From: Bdellovibrio bacteriovorus | GTDB lineage: Bacteria > Bdellovibrionota > Bdellovibrionia > Bdellovibrionales > Bdellovibrionaceae | Length of the DNA: 64,000 bases | Reading direction: 5' to 3' | NCBI RefSeq assembly: GCF_025558485.1 | Contig: NZ_CP102930.1 | Coordinates: 1,364,001-1,428,000 of the forward strand | Shown: one piece after another, positions 50,794-59,789 of the stretch | Layout of the letters: every line of letters begins with the position of its first letter | Position numbering within the stretch: the first letter of the stretch is position 1 | Position numbers and translations under genes: made by a program | The notes under the pieces: model-generated | What the model saw: only the letters and a program-made list of their open reading frames with translations | What the model was told of the DNA's origin: nothing | Databases searched by the model: none

Positions 50794-51936
50794 TTAGGCC
50801 GCCGCTGTCATCTTGTGGCCGCATTCATGGCAGAACTTGGCGCCAGCCTGAACGTCGGCGCTGCAAGCAGGGCAGGAAGGTCCGCTGGATTTTTTCTTTG
50901 GTTTTTCCTCTTTTTCGTCCATATCGACGAAACCTTTTTCGTTCCACTTTTCAATCTCGCGCAGCATTTTCCAGCTTTGCAGGATTGAACGGAATTCCTT
51001 GGATTCAAACTGCAACTGCACTCCGGTGCCGCTGTTCTTGCGTTTCATGAAGACGCCTTTGCCTTCAAGACGGTTGAAGTGGTCGTTGTTCAGATTGATG
51101 CCAATTTCCTCTTTGCAGAATTCGCTGAACTTGGCAAAGTCCACACCGACAATTCCGAAACGGTCGGGCTGTTCGTTTTCGGACATTTTCAGGATGGCAC
51201 CCAGCATCTGCATGCACAGTTCATCCACTTTTAGCAGCTCCGAACGGCCGCCTTTAAAGTAATAGTACTGATAGAATTCAAAGAAACTTTCCACCAAAGA
51301 CAGATCCAGGAAATGAACTTTTTGAATTTCCTCCGGGCCGTCGGGATTGGTGGGGTCTTTGCCCATTTCATAAAGGGCCAGTTTCAATTTCACCAAAATG
51401 TTAATGGCTTGTTCCAGACGTTTCGGGGATTCCCCCATCACACGCTGGGAATACTGCTTCATCATATTCCAGTCCACGATCACGCGACCGGGTTGGGACC
51501 GATCCCCTTTGTGATTGGCGGTATGGAAGACAGAACCATAAACTTTCGCCACCTGATCCTCCGGACAAGGGGAGGAGTCTTTTTCCAGTTTGCTGGAACG
51601 AACATCATTCACCGCCAGACGCAGACGGTCTGCCAGGGATTTGATGATCATTTTCAGTGTTGGCGGGGCACTTTCATAGTGTTGCTTCAAAGTATCAACC
51701 GGGATTTCCAGAACCTTGGTTTCTGTTGTGGCCACAGCCGCAGTGGGATGCGTGCTTTGCCCCAGAATAACCTGTTCGCCCAGAATGTGAGACGAGCCCA
51801 GTTGAAAAAGGTCGATGGTTTTTTTACCACGGATCAGGCACTGATTCGCGCCACCGGATTGGATCAAATAAACGGCCGTGATTTTATCGCCATCTTTATA
51901 GATCACTTCGCCTTTTTTAAAGGTTTTTACAGACAT
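50794..51936 (-). CDS. Cyclic-nucleotide-binding-like protein with C-terminal zinc ribbon
   Basis: 380 aa from ATG 51936 (GAAGGAG upstream). A cNMP-binding fold covers about 1-115 (KKGEVIYKDGDKITAVYLIQSG, LGSSHILGEQVIL). In the phosphate-binding cassette GEQ (53-55) is followed by HPTAAV where cAMP binders have Arg-Ser/Thr-Ala, so the key Arg is missing and another or no ligand is bound. A helical middle part of about 230 residues is unrecognised and shows no Crp-type helix-turn-helix I can identify. The end is a zinc ribbon (Cys355, Cys358, Cys369, Cys372) after a Lys-rich linker. Co-transcribed with the PilZ gene. Confidence 0.8.
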   Translation of the reverse strand: MSVKTFKKGEVIYKDGDKITAVYLIQSGGANQCLIRGKKTIDLFQLGSSHILGEQVILGQSTHPTAAVATTETKVLEIPVDTLKQHYESAPPTLKMIIKSLADRLRLAVNDVRSSKLEKDSSPCPEDQVAKVYGSVFHTANHKGDRSQPGRVIVDWNMMKQYSQRVMGESPKRLEQAINILVKLKLALYEMGKDPTNPDGPEEIQKVHFLDLSLVESFFEFYQYYYFKGGRSELLKVDELCMQMLGAILKMSENEQPDRFGIVGVDFAKFSEFCKEEIGINLNNDHFNRLEGKGVFMKRKNSGTGVQLQFESKEFRSILQSWKMLREIEKWNEKGFVDMDEKEEKPKKKSSGPSCPACSADVQAGAKFCHECGHKMTAAA

Positions 51937-51967
51937 AGAATCCCACTCCTTCAATATTCACAGGACT

Positions 51968-51995
51968 TTATCGGCAAAAAGGCCTTTAAATTTGA
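51968..51995 (-). promoter_or_regulatory. FliA (sigma28)-like promoter of the cNMP/PilZ operon
   Basis: On the minus strand TCAAATTT (6 of 8 to TAAAGTTT), 12 bp, GCCGATAA (8 of 8). The predicted start near 51961 leaves a leader of about 25 nt that carries AAGGAG. Confidence 0.55.
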
Positions 51996-52044
51996 GCCCT
52001 TCCGGGGTAAGGATTCGTCCAGTTTTCCGGGCTTGTCAGGCGAC

Positions 52045-52073
52045 TGGACGGATGGCTGGACTTAAGCTATAAA
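52045..52073 (+). promoter_or_regulatory. Sigma70-like promoter of the HNH gene
   Basis: TGGACG, 17 bp, TATAAA. The -10 ends 6 nt before the ATG at 52080 and no Shine-Dalgarno is present, so the mRNA should be leaderless. Confidence 0.45.
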
Positions 52074-52079
52074 GGCCCC

Positions 52080-52403
52080 ATGGACTATTTCTTTTCAGCC
52101 GCTCCACCCGAGCACCAAAAACGCGAAAAAGCCAAGGCTCGAGAGCTTCGTCAAAGCCAGTGGTGGAAGCAGGAGCTGGGAAAAGGTCTGTGTTATCACT
52201 GCGGCGAGCGTTTTAAGCCTGCCGATCTCACAATGGATCACTTAATCCCCATCGCCCGCGGTGGGAAATCCAATAAGAACAACTGCGTTCCCTCCTGCAA
52301 GGACTGCAACAGTAAAAAGGGCTATAAGACCCGTGCAGAAATGGCGATGGAAGAACTTAAAAGCTCTCAAGCCCCTGCTGACGATACTCAAGATGAAGAA
52401 TAG
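52080..52403 (+). CDS. HNH endonuclease-type protein
   Basis: 107 aa with a complete McrA-like HNH core: CYHC (near residue 38-41), LTMDHLIPIARGGKSNKNNCVPSCKDCNSKKG containing the His of the DH pair, the Asn and the second Cys pair (zinc knuckle). The N-terminal 35 residues are basic and helical. A small stand-alone HNH protein may nick or cut DNA without known specificity. No restriction-modification, phage or intein context is present. It is convergent with an unknown gene. The end is acidic (DDTQDEE). Confidence 0.88.
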   Translation: MDYFFSAAPPEHQKREKAKARELRQSQWWKQELGKGLCYHCGERFKPADLTMDHLIPIARGGKSNKNNCVPSCKDCNSKKGYKTRAEMAMEELKSSQAPADDTQDEE

Positions 52404-52419
52404 GTTGTGATCCGGGGCT

Positions 52420-53073
52420 TTAAGGCAGACGACTGGTTTCAACGGCCAGAATATAGATGTCTTCCTGATTGGTTGAAAAGAGCGGGCTTAACCACCACAT
52501 TTTGGTCAGAATTTCCATGCGCTCCAAAGACCCATTTTCGCGAATGATATGTTCAGGAGCGTGGACTTCGATGGTGCGCAGGGGATTTTGGGCATAGAAC
52601 AGGCCGATGTATTTATCCAACTGCTCCTGATCTTCCAGGCTGCGTTCATAAAGGTGATACCACTTGCGGCAGTAAACATCCTCCAGAGAATAGCTGCAAA
52701 CCTCAAAGTAAGGCAGACTGCGGAAGACCTGTGTCTGAGTCGTATTATAAATTTCCACCAGATGATCCGGGCGCAGAAGGTCCATGATGGCGGGATCGGC
52801 TTTTTTATTCAGACGGGCCAGGGCGCATTCGGTGAACTTGCGCGTGTCTTTCAGGGATTCCCCCTGAAGCTTCATGTCCATGCAGACCTGATAATAGGTC
52901 AGAAGATCTTTCAGAACCTGTTCTTGTTCCTCGATGGAAAGACGGTTGAAATGAGGCATGGTCGGGTGCGAGAAGGGACGAACCAGAAAGCCCTCTTCTT
53001 CGATGGCTTTGCTGATATTTTCGCTGAGAATTTTAAAACGCGCCTGCCGACTGAGGCTTATTGTCGAATCCAT
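52420..53073 (-). CDS. Protein of unknown function
   Basis: 217 aa, no signal peptide, mixed charge and probably alpha-helical for the first 110 residues (SIEEQEQVLKDLLTYYQVCMDMKLQG), then alpha/beta with a PAS-like or sensor-like flavour (LPYFEVCSYSLEDVYCRKWYHLYERS). I cannot name a family. The ATG has no Shine-Dalgarno; a TTGGCA-N17-CATAAG promoter ends 5 nt before it and carries a perfect palindrome in its spacer, suggesting tight transcriptional control and a leaderless message. Confidence 0.75.
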   Translation of the reverse strand: MDSTISLSRQARFKILSENISKAIEEEGFLVRPFSHPTMPHFNRLSIEEQEQVLKDLLTYYQVCMDMKLQGESLKDTRKFTECALARLNKKADPAIMDLLRPDHLVEIYNTTQTQVFRSLPYFEVCSYSLEDVYCRKWYHLYERSLEDQEQLDKYIGLFYAQNPLRTIEVHAPEHIIRENGSLERMEILTKMWWLSPLFSTNQEDIYILAVETSRLP

Positions 53074-53078
53074 ATTTT

Positions 53079-53107
53079 CTTATGCACTACGTAGTATCAT
53101 TTGCCAA
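53079..53107 (-). promoter_or_regulatory. Promoter with palindromic operator for the 53073 gene
   Basis: On the minus strand TTGGCA, 17 bp, CATAAG. The spacer contains the perfect 10-bp palindrome ACTACGTAGT (53086-53095). Occupation of this site would block RNA polymerase directly. Confidence 0.5.
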
Positions 53108-53169
53108 GTGAGATGCATGAATGCTGCGGGAACTGTTCCGTAAATTGAATTCTTCTTGAAAGTTGACAG

Positions 53170-56100
53170 TTACTTCACCCAGCGCACATTGTAGTGATCA
53201 CCACTGGAAACATACATCCCCTCAGGCGTGAACAGGGGTTGAATGGGCTTCAGCAGAAGGGCTTCGTTTAAAGGTCCATCGCGATGGCCTGTAAAGTTAG
53301 GATGTCCCATCCATAATGTTACCTCATTGGTGGCCGGATTTAGACGTCGAATGGTGTTGGAGCCCCGTTCGGTGAAATAAACATATTTTCCGTCATTGGT
53401 CAGCCCCGTGGAATTGAAAGTTCGTACCACCGCGCCTACGCCATCGGCATAACCAGTCTGACCGTGAGTTCCGGTGATGGTCGTGATTGTGGCGTTAACC
53501 GGATCAGTTATATCCACTTTACGCAAAGTCCCCGAATCGGTGTCACTGACATACAAATAATTTCCGAGTGCGGTAAGGGCATAGGGATAGAACAGACGGC
53601 CTGTTGTTTTATCGCCGTCACTGAAGCCTCTGTCGTTGGCGACACCCATCACCGTGATAATTTCATTGGTAGCGACGTTGAAGGCACGAATCAGGGACGA
53701 GGTTCTTTCGACAAAGTAAATATAATCACCTTGGACTGCCAAACCGTAGGGTTGATTCAAGCGGGCGACGGTGGTGGCGTTTCCATCGATATTACCGGCT
53801 TCGCCCACAGTTCCGGCGACGGTTGTAACCATGCCAGTGGCCAGATCAATTTTTCGAAGAACATGATTTTCGTAGTCGGAAACGTAAAGGTTGCCACTGT
53901 GAGCGGTGATGTAGTGACTGGAATAAAAACGCGCATTCAGCCGGGCACCATCGATGTATCCCGGTGCTCCGATCTTGCCAGCGTACAAGGTGACCAGACC
54001 ATCTTTATCGACTTTATACACGGCGGAATCATAGAAAGACACAACGTAGAGATCGTCACCCACCTTGACCTGGTTTGTGCCACGCGCATAGTTTACAGAG
54101 CGGGCATAGGAGCCGTCGTTGTCCGCTTTGTAGTTTTCGCGGAATTGTCCGTAGCCCACCATCAGTTCGATTTCCTCGTCAGTCAGACTGACGCGAATAA
54201 GGGTGTTTACATAAGGTTGGGTCAGATAGGCGGAGGTACCTAGTATTTTGACATCATAGAAACCTGATTTTACGGTGTAGGCCCACATACGACCGGCACG
54301 TTCAGCCATGGATGAATCTTTATTGATGATCGAAGTGACAACACCGCTGTCCAGATCCATCATTTTAAAGCGTCCTGTATTTTCCGCCAGATACAGGGTG
54401 TTGCCCACGACATCTATCCCAGTCAGGCCGTCGAAACGTGCGGCAGTCCCGACACCATCTGTGCCGCCAGTTAACGTCAAGCTGCCTGCGATTGTGGTGA
54501 CGACTCCGGTCAGGCTGACCTTTCTAACGGCACGTGTGTCATTCACATAGAGGCCTTCATGCGCGCCGCCAGAAATGCAGGCCATTCCAACAGGTTCGTA
54601 GAATCGCGCTCCAGTGCCAGTTCCGTCCTGATAGCCCAAAGAGCTTCCCGCAAGTGAAGTGGTCGCCGGATTTGTTACCGGGTTGTTGATGTCACCTACA
54701 TCCAGACGACGAATGCGGGCGTTGTCATTATCAACGACATAAAGTGAGTTTCCGATAGAGCAAAGGTCCGTCGGGGAATTGAAGCGGGAAGGGTCACCGT
54801 TGGAGGCTGCTTCCAGCAGACCGCCGACGTAGGGCTCTCCAGCGATGGTGCGTGTGTTGCCGCTGTTATCTGTGAAACGAATCAAAGAGGCATAGCGATC
54901 CAGACTGTAAATGCCCCCGGCAACTTTGTGTATGCCCCACGGTTGGGAAAGGCGAGATGTGCCCAGGGCCCCATTGACAACTCCCCCCAGACTGCCTTGG
55001 CCTGCAATGGTGGTCACTGTCTGTGCTCCCAAGTCAATGCGGCGAAGTGAGTTTGCGGCAGAAAGATACAGATGAGTTCCATCAGAGGTCAGGAATTTGG
55101 GGCTGGAGATTCTGGCTGCATTTCCGGCGGTTTTAAAATCCGCAAGTTCCGCAGGAGATCCAATCCAGTCTGATAAAACATAGGTGTCGATGTTCAGCTT
55201 TACAAGTTGCCCCGAGAAGGTGTTGGAAATTACCAGCTCATCGCCATCCAGATACAACATGGATGGAACGAACAGCTTGTTGGTCCCCAGCGGTCCGGCC
55301 TGACTGCCGTTCAGTCCGGGTTGTCCCGCGACGATGGCAGATGTGCCTATGAAACTTTGTGGATTTGCGGGGTCATAGGGGATTTCCACCACGACCTGCG
55401 AGTACTGATCTGAAACGAATAAACTGTTGCGAGCACCATTATTATAAGCCCGCACGGCATAGGGAGAGCGAATGTAAGTATCCGGCGGCGTGCCCAGTTG
55501 TAAAATCTCGAGTCCTGCGTAAGTTCCGGCGAAAGCTTTGACTTCATAGGGCGCTGTCAGACTTAAATAGTTCACGGTGCCGTTGGTGCGGCCGGTGAAC
55601 CACAGATTCCCTGAACTGTCGATATCAAGGCCGATAATACGAATGCGATTGGTTCCCAGATTTCCCAGTGTGTAACCCGCAGATCCGCAATATCCGGCAA
55701 TAACGGACACGGTGTCGTTCATGTCATAGCGACGAATGCACGAGTTTTCCGTGTCAGCAATATAAAGAGCACCTGCATGATATTTTAAATCACCAGGGGC
55801 ATAAAAACGTGAATTGGCTTTATTCTGGTCTTCATTGGCGGCAGGGCGCCCGGAAGTACCACAAAGGCCCAGCAAAACCTCCACAGTTTTTGCCATCGGA
55901 CTCGGGTTATATCTCAATATGCAGTGACGTGCATGATCACTGACATAAATGTAAGTTCCGTCAGTGGCAACTCCCACGGCGTGCCCCAGAGAAACCTCGC
56001 GTCCCACACCCGTGCTGGCCGTTGTGAAAGAAGAACCCACCAGAGTGCTGACTAACGGCATTGCCGGAACAGTGGTGTCAATGGAACGAAGATAGAATCG

Positions 56101-58071
56101 GTCGGCTAGAATCAGGGAAGAGCCCAATCGAGTCACACCATAAGGAGCATCAAAACGGGCAATGGAAGGCAGGCCATCCACCGCATTTCCAATGGCAGGT
56201 TCTTTGCCAATAACTGTGCTGACTTCACTTACAACCTGGAATGTCGATGAAGTGGAGGTGGAAACATTGCCTTGCACATCCGTGACCACCACTTGCACCT
56301 TGGCGTGGCGTTGCGACCCGGAGGTCAAAGTATAGCTATAGGCATTTGTCGGGGAGGTGAAGGACTGAACCTCGGTGGTTGTATCAGCATCATCGACAAA
56401 TATGAGTTTCCAGACTGCGATTTCGCTATCCAGTGCCAATGAGCTAAAGTTGAATATTACTGGATCTTGTCCTTGACGGTACATGGGATCAATAAAACTT
56501 AGATCATAAGTTTTCGCCGCAAGTTGATTGCGGGTGAAGGTGTGAGTCAAAGAGGTGACATTGCCGGCGTCATCACTTTGACTGACGGTGATGGTCTTAT
56601 TGCCAAATCCAGTGCTGAACGTCACGTTCACAGACCAGCTTCCGGCTGTGCAGGTTGCTGTCGGTGTGCCGGAAATATCCCCGGTAATGGAAAGGGTGAC
56701 AATGTCACCGGATGCAGAACCGCAGGCTCCGCTCAGAGTCAGGCCATTGATACCATTGCTGCCATCCGCAGGGCTGGTCCATGTCAAAGCCGGAGCGCCG
56801 TTATCGATAGTGTAAGGCAGGCTTGTCGCTGTTTTAGAGCGGCCCACGATGTCCACAACACTGACTGCAAATTCCACGTTGGAAGAATTCACGTTCGCAG
56901 GAATTGTCCAGCTCAAAGAACCTGTTGAGGGATAGTGGGTGGTGCCACTGAATGCCGTCCAAGGTCCGCCGTCCACGCGATACACCGGAACGACGGGATC
57001 TGTTCCCAGATTGGCGTCTGTGGCAACCCAACTGACCGTCAGCACATCGCCACCTTTAAGGGTGTCGGTGTTCGGTGAACTTAAGGTCAGACTTATTAAC
57101 GGGTCCAGGCTGTCAATCAAGTGAGTCACAGGTGAAACCACTTCGGTGGAGTTCCCCAAAATATCCTGCGCCACAATTTTGATACGCAATTGATTTGAAT
57201 TCAAAGCTCCGGTAGTCCACGCGTAAGGCGAGACATTTTGGTTGCTGGCAATTCCCACCCATGAAGTTCCGTTATCCAGTGAATAAGAAAGCGAAACAGG
57301 TGTGGCATGAGGATGTGCATCGCTGTAAGACCAGGAAATATTCTGAGTGCTGCCGCCATTGATATTCAAAGATGACAGGAAACTGGTCAGAGCCAGTGTC
57401 GGAGCCGTGCGATCACGGGTTTTGCTGTAGGTCGTAAGCGCAGTATTTACATTTCCAACATCATCTGCAAACCACAGGTGGAAAGGATAAACCCGGTCGG
57501 TGTCCAGAGCTGATGCCAAAGACTGGGCCGCCGTTGAACAAGGGGCCCAAGAGCTGTCAAAAGAGGGAGGTGTTGCGGACTCGGTGATTTTCACAAAGCG
57601 CGCATCGCTACAGTCTGTTATTGAAAAAAACGCCATGGTGTCGCGGGTCAGAGCTGCGGTGTGATCTGTGATGGACGGAATCGCCGGCGGAGTGGAGTCG
57701 ATCTCCAGAGCATTTTCAACCTGCTGTGAACCGCCGGATTCATTTTCCAGAACAGCGCGCAGACCGGCCTGAGGATAGTCCCCGTTGGGAACAGTCCAAG
57801 TGTAGTTGTAAACCCCACGTGGAAGTTCGGTCAGAAGGCTCCAGGTGCTGCCGTCCAAAGTGTAATAGATTTTGGCTTTGGAATAATTAGCTCCAGAGAC
57901 TTGCAGTTGAATCGGATAGTCTTCGCCACCTTTGATTTTACTGCCGACTTCAAATGCCACGGAAGGAATACTGATGTCTTCAAGAGTTGCGGAAAGGTTA
58001 CACCCCGCCAACAGAAGGGCGCATCCCACAACGAGACACTGATATGCCAAACCAACACGTTCAATAAACAT
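53170..58071 (-). CDS. Giant NHL-repeat/Ig-like lipoprotein
   Basis: 1633 aa from ATG 58071 (58074 is TTG). The lipobox LLAGC is followed by NLSATLEDI, a motif shared with two other lipoproteins in the window. About five Ig-like or cadherin-like domains cover residues 30-590 (for example the one beginning PALTWTSPADGSNG). From about 610 to the end there are numerous NHL-type repeats of about 45-60 residues, with recurring phrases such as LYVSDTDSGTLRKVD and GARFYEPVGMACI: enough for at least three six-bladed propellers. It is likely anchored in the outer membrane and exposed, binding a partner or glycan. It lacks a Shine-Dalgarno and has a FliA-like promoter whose -10 ends 7 nt before the ATG. 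Confidence 0.9.
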   Translation of the reverse strand: MFIERVGLAYQCLVVGCALLLAGCNLSATLEDISIPSVAFEVGSKIKGGEDYPIQLQVSGANYSKAKIYYTLDGSTWSLLTELPRGVYNYTWTVPNGDYPQAGLRAVLENESGGSQQVENALEIDSTPPAIPSITDHTAALTRDTMAFFSITDCSDARFVKITESATPPSFDSSWAPCSTAAQSLASALDTDRVYPFHLWFADDVGNVNTALTTYSKTRDRTAPTLALTSFLSSLNINGGSTQNISWSYSDAHPHATPVSLSYSLDNGTSWVGIASNQNVSPYAWTTGALNSNQLRIKIVAQDILGNSTEVVSPVTHLIDSLDPLISLTLSSPNTDTLKGGDVLTVSWVATDANLGTDPVVPVYRVDGGPWTAFSGTTHYPSTGSLSWTIPANVNSSNVEFAVSVVDIVGRSKTATSLPYTIDNGAPALTWTSPADGSNGINGLTLSGACGSASGDIVTLSITGDISGTPTATCTAGSWSVNVTFSTGFGNKTITVSQSDDAGNVTSLTHTFTRNQLAAKTYDLSFIDPMYRQGQDPVIFNFSSLALDSEIAVWKLIFVDDADTTTEVQSFTSPTNAYSYTLTSGSQRHAKVQVVVTDVQGNVSTSTSSTFQVVSEVSTVIGKEPAIGNAVDGLPSIARFDAPYGVTRLGSSLILADRFYLRSIDTTVPAMPLVSTLVGSSFTTASTGVGREVSLGHAVGVATDGTYIYVSDHARHCILRYNPSPMAKTVEVLLGLCGTSGRPAANEDQNKANSRFYAPGDLKYHAGALYIADTENSCIRRYDMNDTVSVIAGYCGSAGYTLGNLGTNRIRIIGLDIDSSGNLWFTGRTNGTVNYLSLTAPYEVKAFAGTYAGLEILQLGTPPDTYIRSPYAVRAYNNGARNSLFVSDQYSQVVVEIPYDPANPQSFIGTSAIVAGQPGLNGSQAGPLGTNKLFVPSMLYLDGDELVISNTFSGQLVKLNIDTYVLSDWIGSPAELADFKTAGNAARISSPKFLTSDGTHLYLSAANSLRRIDLGAQTVTTIAGQGSLGGVVNGALGTSRLSQPWGIHKVAGGIYSLDRYASLIRFTDNSGNTRTIAGEPYVGGLLEAASNGDPSRFNSPTDLCSIGNSLYVVDNDNARIRRLDVGDINNPVTNPATTSLAGSSLGYQDGTGTGARFYEPVGMACISGGAHEGLYVNDTRAVRKVSLTGVVTTIAGSLTLTGGTDGVGTAARFDGLTGIDVVGNTLYLAENTGRFKMMDLDSGVVTSIINKDSSMAERAGRMWAYTVKSGFYDVKILGTSAYLTQPYVNTLIRVSLTDEEIELMVGYGQFRENYKADNDGSYARSVNYARGTNQVKVGDDLYVVSFYDSAVYKVDKDGLVTLYAGKIGAPGYIDGARLNARFYSSHYITAHSGNLYVSDYENHVLRKIDLATGMVTTVAGTVGEAGNIDGNATTVARLNQPYGLAVQGDYIYFVERTSSLIRAFNVATNEIITVMGVANDRGFSDGDKTTGRLFYPYALTALGNYLYVSDTDSGTLRKVDITDPVNATITTITGTHGQTGYADGVGAVVRTFNSTGLTNDGKYVYFTERGSNTIRRLNPATNEVTLWMGHPNFTGHRDGPLNEALLLKPIQPLFTPEGMYVSSGDHYNVRWVK

Positions 58072-58078
58072 CAATATC

Positions 58079-58105
58079 TTATCGGTTTTTTAACTGGAAA
58101 CTTGA
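58079..58105 (-). promoter_or_regulatory. FliA (sigma28)-like promoter of the NHL lipoprotein
   Basis: On the minus strand TCAAGTTT (7 of 8), exactly 11 bp, ACCGATAA (7 of 8), matching TAAAGTTT-N11-GCCGATAA. The start site would fall on or beside the ATG at 58071. Confidence 0.6.
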
Positions 58106-58131
58106 CGTTCTTCGAATGAAAACGAGACTGC

Positions 58132-59346
58132 CTATTGTTCTGAATCGGACGAAAGTTCCAGTTTATTAATCCAGGAGTTGGGGAAGAAACTGGAATACGT
58201 CAGATGTTTCCGGCAAAAATCGGTAATTGACACTAGTGACTTCCACTCTTCCTGCTGTTGATAACGAATGGGAACATTCAGATCCACTTGCAGGATGTTG
58301 GGATCTTTTTCCACCCAAGAGCAGACCTTTTCCGTCAGGCGCATAAAGATCAAAGGATCGCAGGCCGTGCGAGTCAGCAACCAAGGTGGCACCAGTGGCA
58401 TGTCCTCTTTGTCCTGATTCTTTTTCCATATACTTACATGGGGCTGGCATTGTGTTCTTCCGTCGTACATGATCAGCGCATACATGCGGCCTTCACCCGT
58501 GATGGCGGCTTCGCCGGGAATGTAGTACTGAGGCAGTTGCAAGGCGACAAAGAGCACCAGCAGAACCACAGCGCTTCGCTGTCGCAGGCACTGATACCAA
58601 CTGAAAATCAGGCCTTCAGATTTTTGCAAAGGCCTTGTGACCAGCAAAATCCCCAAAAGCAGCAGCATCACACACGGATAGAAAAAACGGGTCAGATGCC
58701 ATGAATACAAATGGAAAATCACCAACTGGGCAAAAAGGAAATAGAACCAGCGGTCTTTTCGCGCAAACAACAGAAAAATAAACACCAGTTCCAGCAATAG
58801 AACATACCAGACCCCCATGCGGGTGAAGAACGCCGGAATCAGACGGTCATTGATGGCAGCACCTGACAGCCACTGACTGTTAAGTTTAAGAATTCCGGCC
58901 GTGAAATAAAGCACAAAGAAAGTCATCGGCATCGCGCGGGCCCGACCGGGCACCAGTAAAAATGCAAATGTCAGCAGGGTCGGGATGTAGTGATAGTTCC
59001 CGGTCAGACGGTAATCAAAAAGGATCAGGGTGGTTTTAAATAATAATAGAACCCAAAGAAGAAAAATGCCTGTTTTATAACGTTTCAAAACCCAGCTTAG
59101 AATAGCCCCGATGGCCAAAGCCAGATACAGTCCCATCATGAAAGTCAGCAGAGCCGAAGACGGCTTTAAGGATTCACAAAAACTCAGCAGCGGCCAGCAC
59201 ACAGCAGGAGTTGAAGAGGAAAGAATCAGATGAATCGGGCGCTCTGTCAGCCAGAAGATAAAAGTGAAGACATGTTCCACACTTAAAATCACGCCAATCA
59301 GACCCAATGAGCTTTGCGCGTGCAGTTCTTTCAGAAGGCTTTTCAT
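58132..59346 (-). CDS. HTTM/vitamin K-dependent gamma-carboxylase-like membrane protein
   Basis: 404 aa with about eight transmembrane helices to residue 290 and a periplasmic C-terminal domain with four Cys. NYHYIPTLL (His119) matches the NNHSYLYGLL region and YFTAGILKLNSQWLSG (Lys154) matches the YFIAGVKKLDADW region of animal gamma-glutamyl carboxylase, where His160 and Lys218 are catalytic. Both residues are kept. Bacterial HTTM proteins mostly have unknown roles. The ATG overlaps the stop of the pentapeptide gene by 4 bp, and that gene overlaps the fibre gene, so this putative modifying enzyme is co-translated with a fibre protein. Confidence 0.82.
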   Translation of the reverse strand: MKSLLKELHAQSSLGLIGVILSVEHVFTFIFWLTERPIHLILSSSTPAVCWPLLSFCESLKPSSALLTFMMGLYLALAIGAILSWVLKRYKTGIFLLWVLLLFKTTLILFDYRLTGNYHYIPTLLTFAFLLVPGRARAMPMTFFVLYFTAGILKLNSQWLSGAAINDRLIPAFFTRMGVWYVLLLELVFIFLLFARKDRWFYFLFAQLVIFHLYSWHLTRFFYPCVMLLLLGILLVTRPLQKSEGLIFSWYQCLRQRSAVVLLVLFVALQLPQYYIPGEAAITGEGRMYALIMYDGRTQCQPHVSIWKKNQDKEDMPLVPPWLLTRTACDPLIFMRLTEKVCSWVEKDPNILQVDLNVPIRYQQQEEWKSLVSITDFCRKHLTYSSFFPNSWINKLELSSDSEQ

Positions 59347-59789
59347 GGGACCTTCTTCATACCGAGCTTCAGGGCTGTTTGTTCGGAAAAGGGTAAATGT
59401 GTTTTTTCATTGAAAAGGGCCCCGTCAAGTTGGGCGCCGTACAAAAAAGCCTGCGAAAGATCCGTTCCAGTCAGGTCCGTTTTCCGAAGGTCGGCAAAGC
59501 TTAGATGGGCTTTTCCCAGATTCTTTCCTGAAAGGTTTTGTTCTTTCAGGATAATAAAGGGCGCAAAAAGGAGTTCTTGCAGAATGATATCAGAAGCCGG
59601 GAACTGCGGGTGAAGTCCGCTGGAAAGAACTGGAAATGCGGGATTGAAGATCTGATCTGTTGAAGGGAAATTCAGGTGGTTCTTTTTCGGCAGGGGAAGA
59701 ACGCGGCCTCCCCCTTCAAAGAATTGACTGGCTCCAATGATGACAATCAGGATGGCGTAGTAGAGCCCCAGCGAACGTTTAGAATCCAT
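59343..59789 (-). CDS. Membrane-anchored pentapeptide-repeat protein
   Basis: 148 aa from ATG 59789 (ATG 59795 is an alternative). One hydrophobic helix near the N-terminus (LGLYYAILIVIIGASQFF) serves as anchor or signal. Pentapeptide repeats A(D/N)Lxx run from about residue 85 to 128 (NLSGKNLGKAHLSFADLRKTDLTGTDL), roughly nine units forming a short right-handed quadrilateral helix. Function unknown; it probably sits on the periplasmic side. Its start overlaps the end of the fibre gene by 11 bp, and its stop overlaps the HTTM start. Confidence 0.78.
   Translation of the reverse strand: MDSKRSLGLYYAILIVIIGASQFFEGGGRVLPLPKKNHLNFPSTDQIFNPAFPVLSSGLHPQFPASDIILQELLFAPFIILKEQNLSGKNLGKAHLSFADLRKTDLTGTDLSQAFLYGAQLDGALFNEKTHLPFSEQTALKLGMKKVP

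Noticed and set aside
52080..52403. HNH gene as part of an intron, phage packaging or restriction system
   Set aside because: No terminase, methyltransferase, reverse transcriptase or intein motif is near; it stands alone between signalling and unknown genes.
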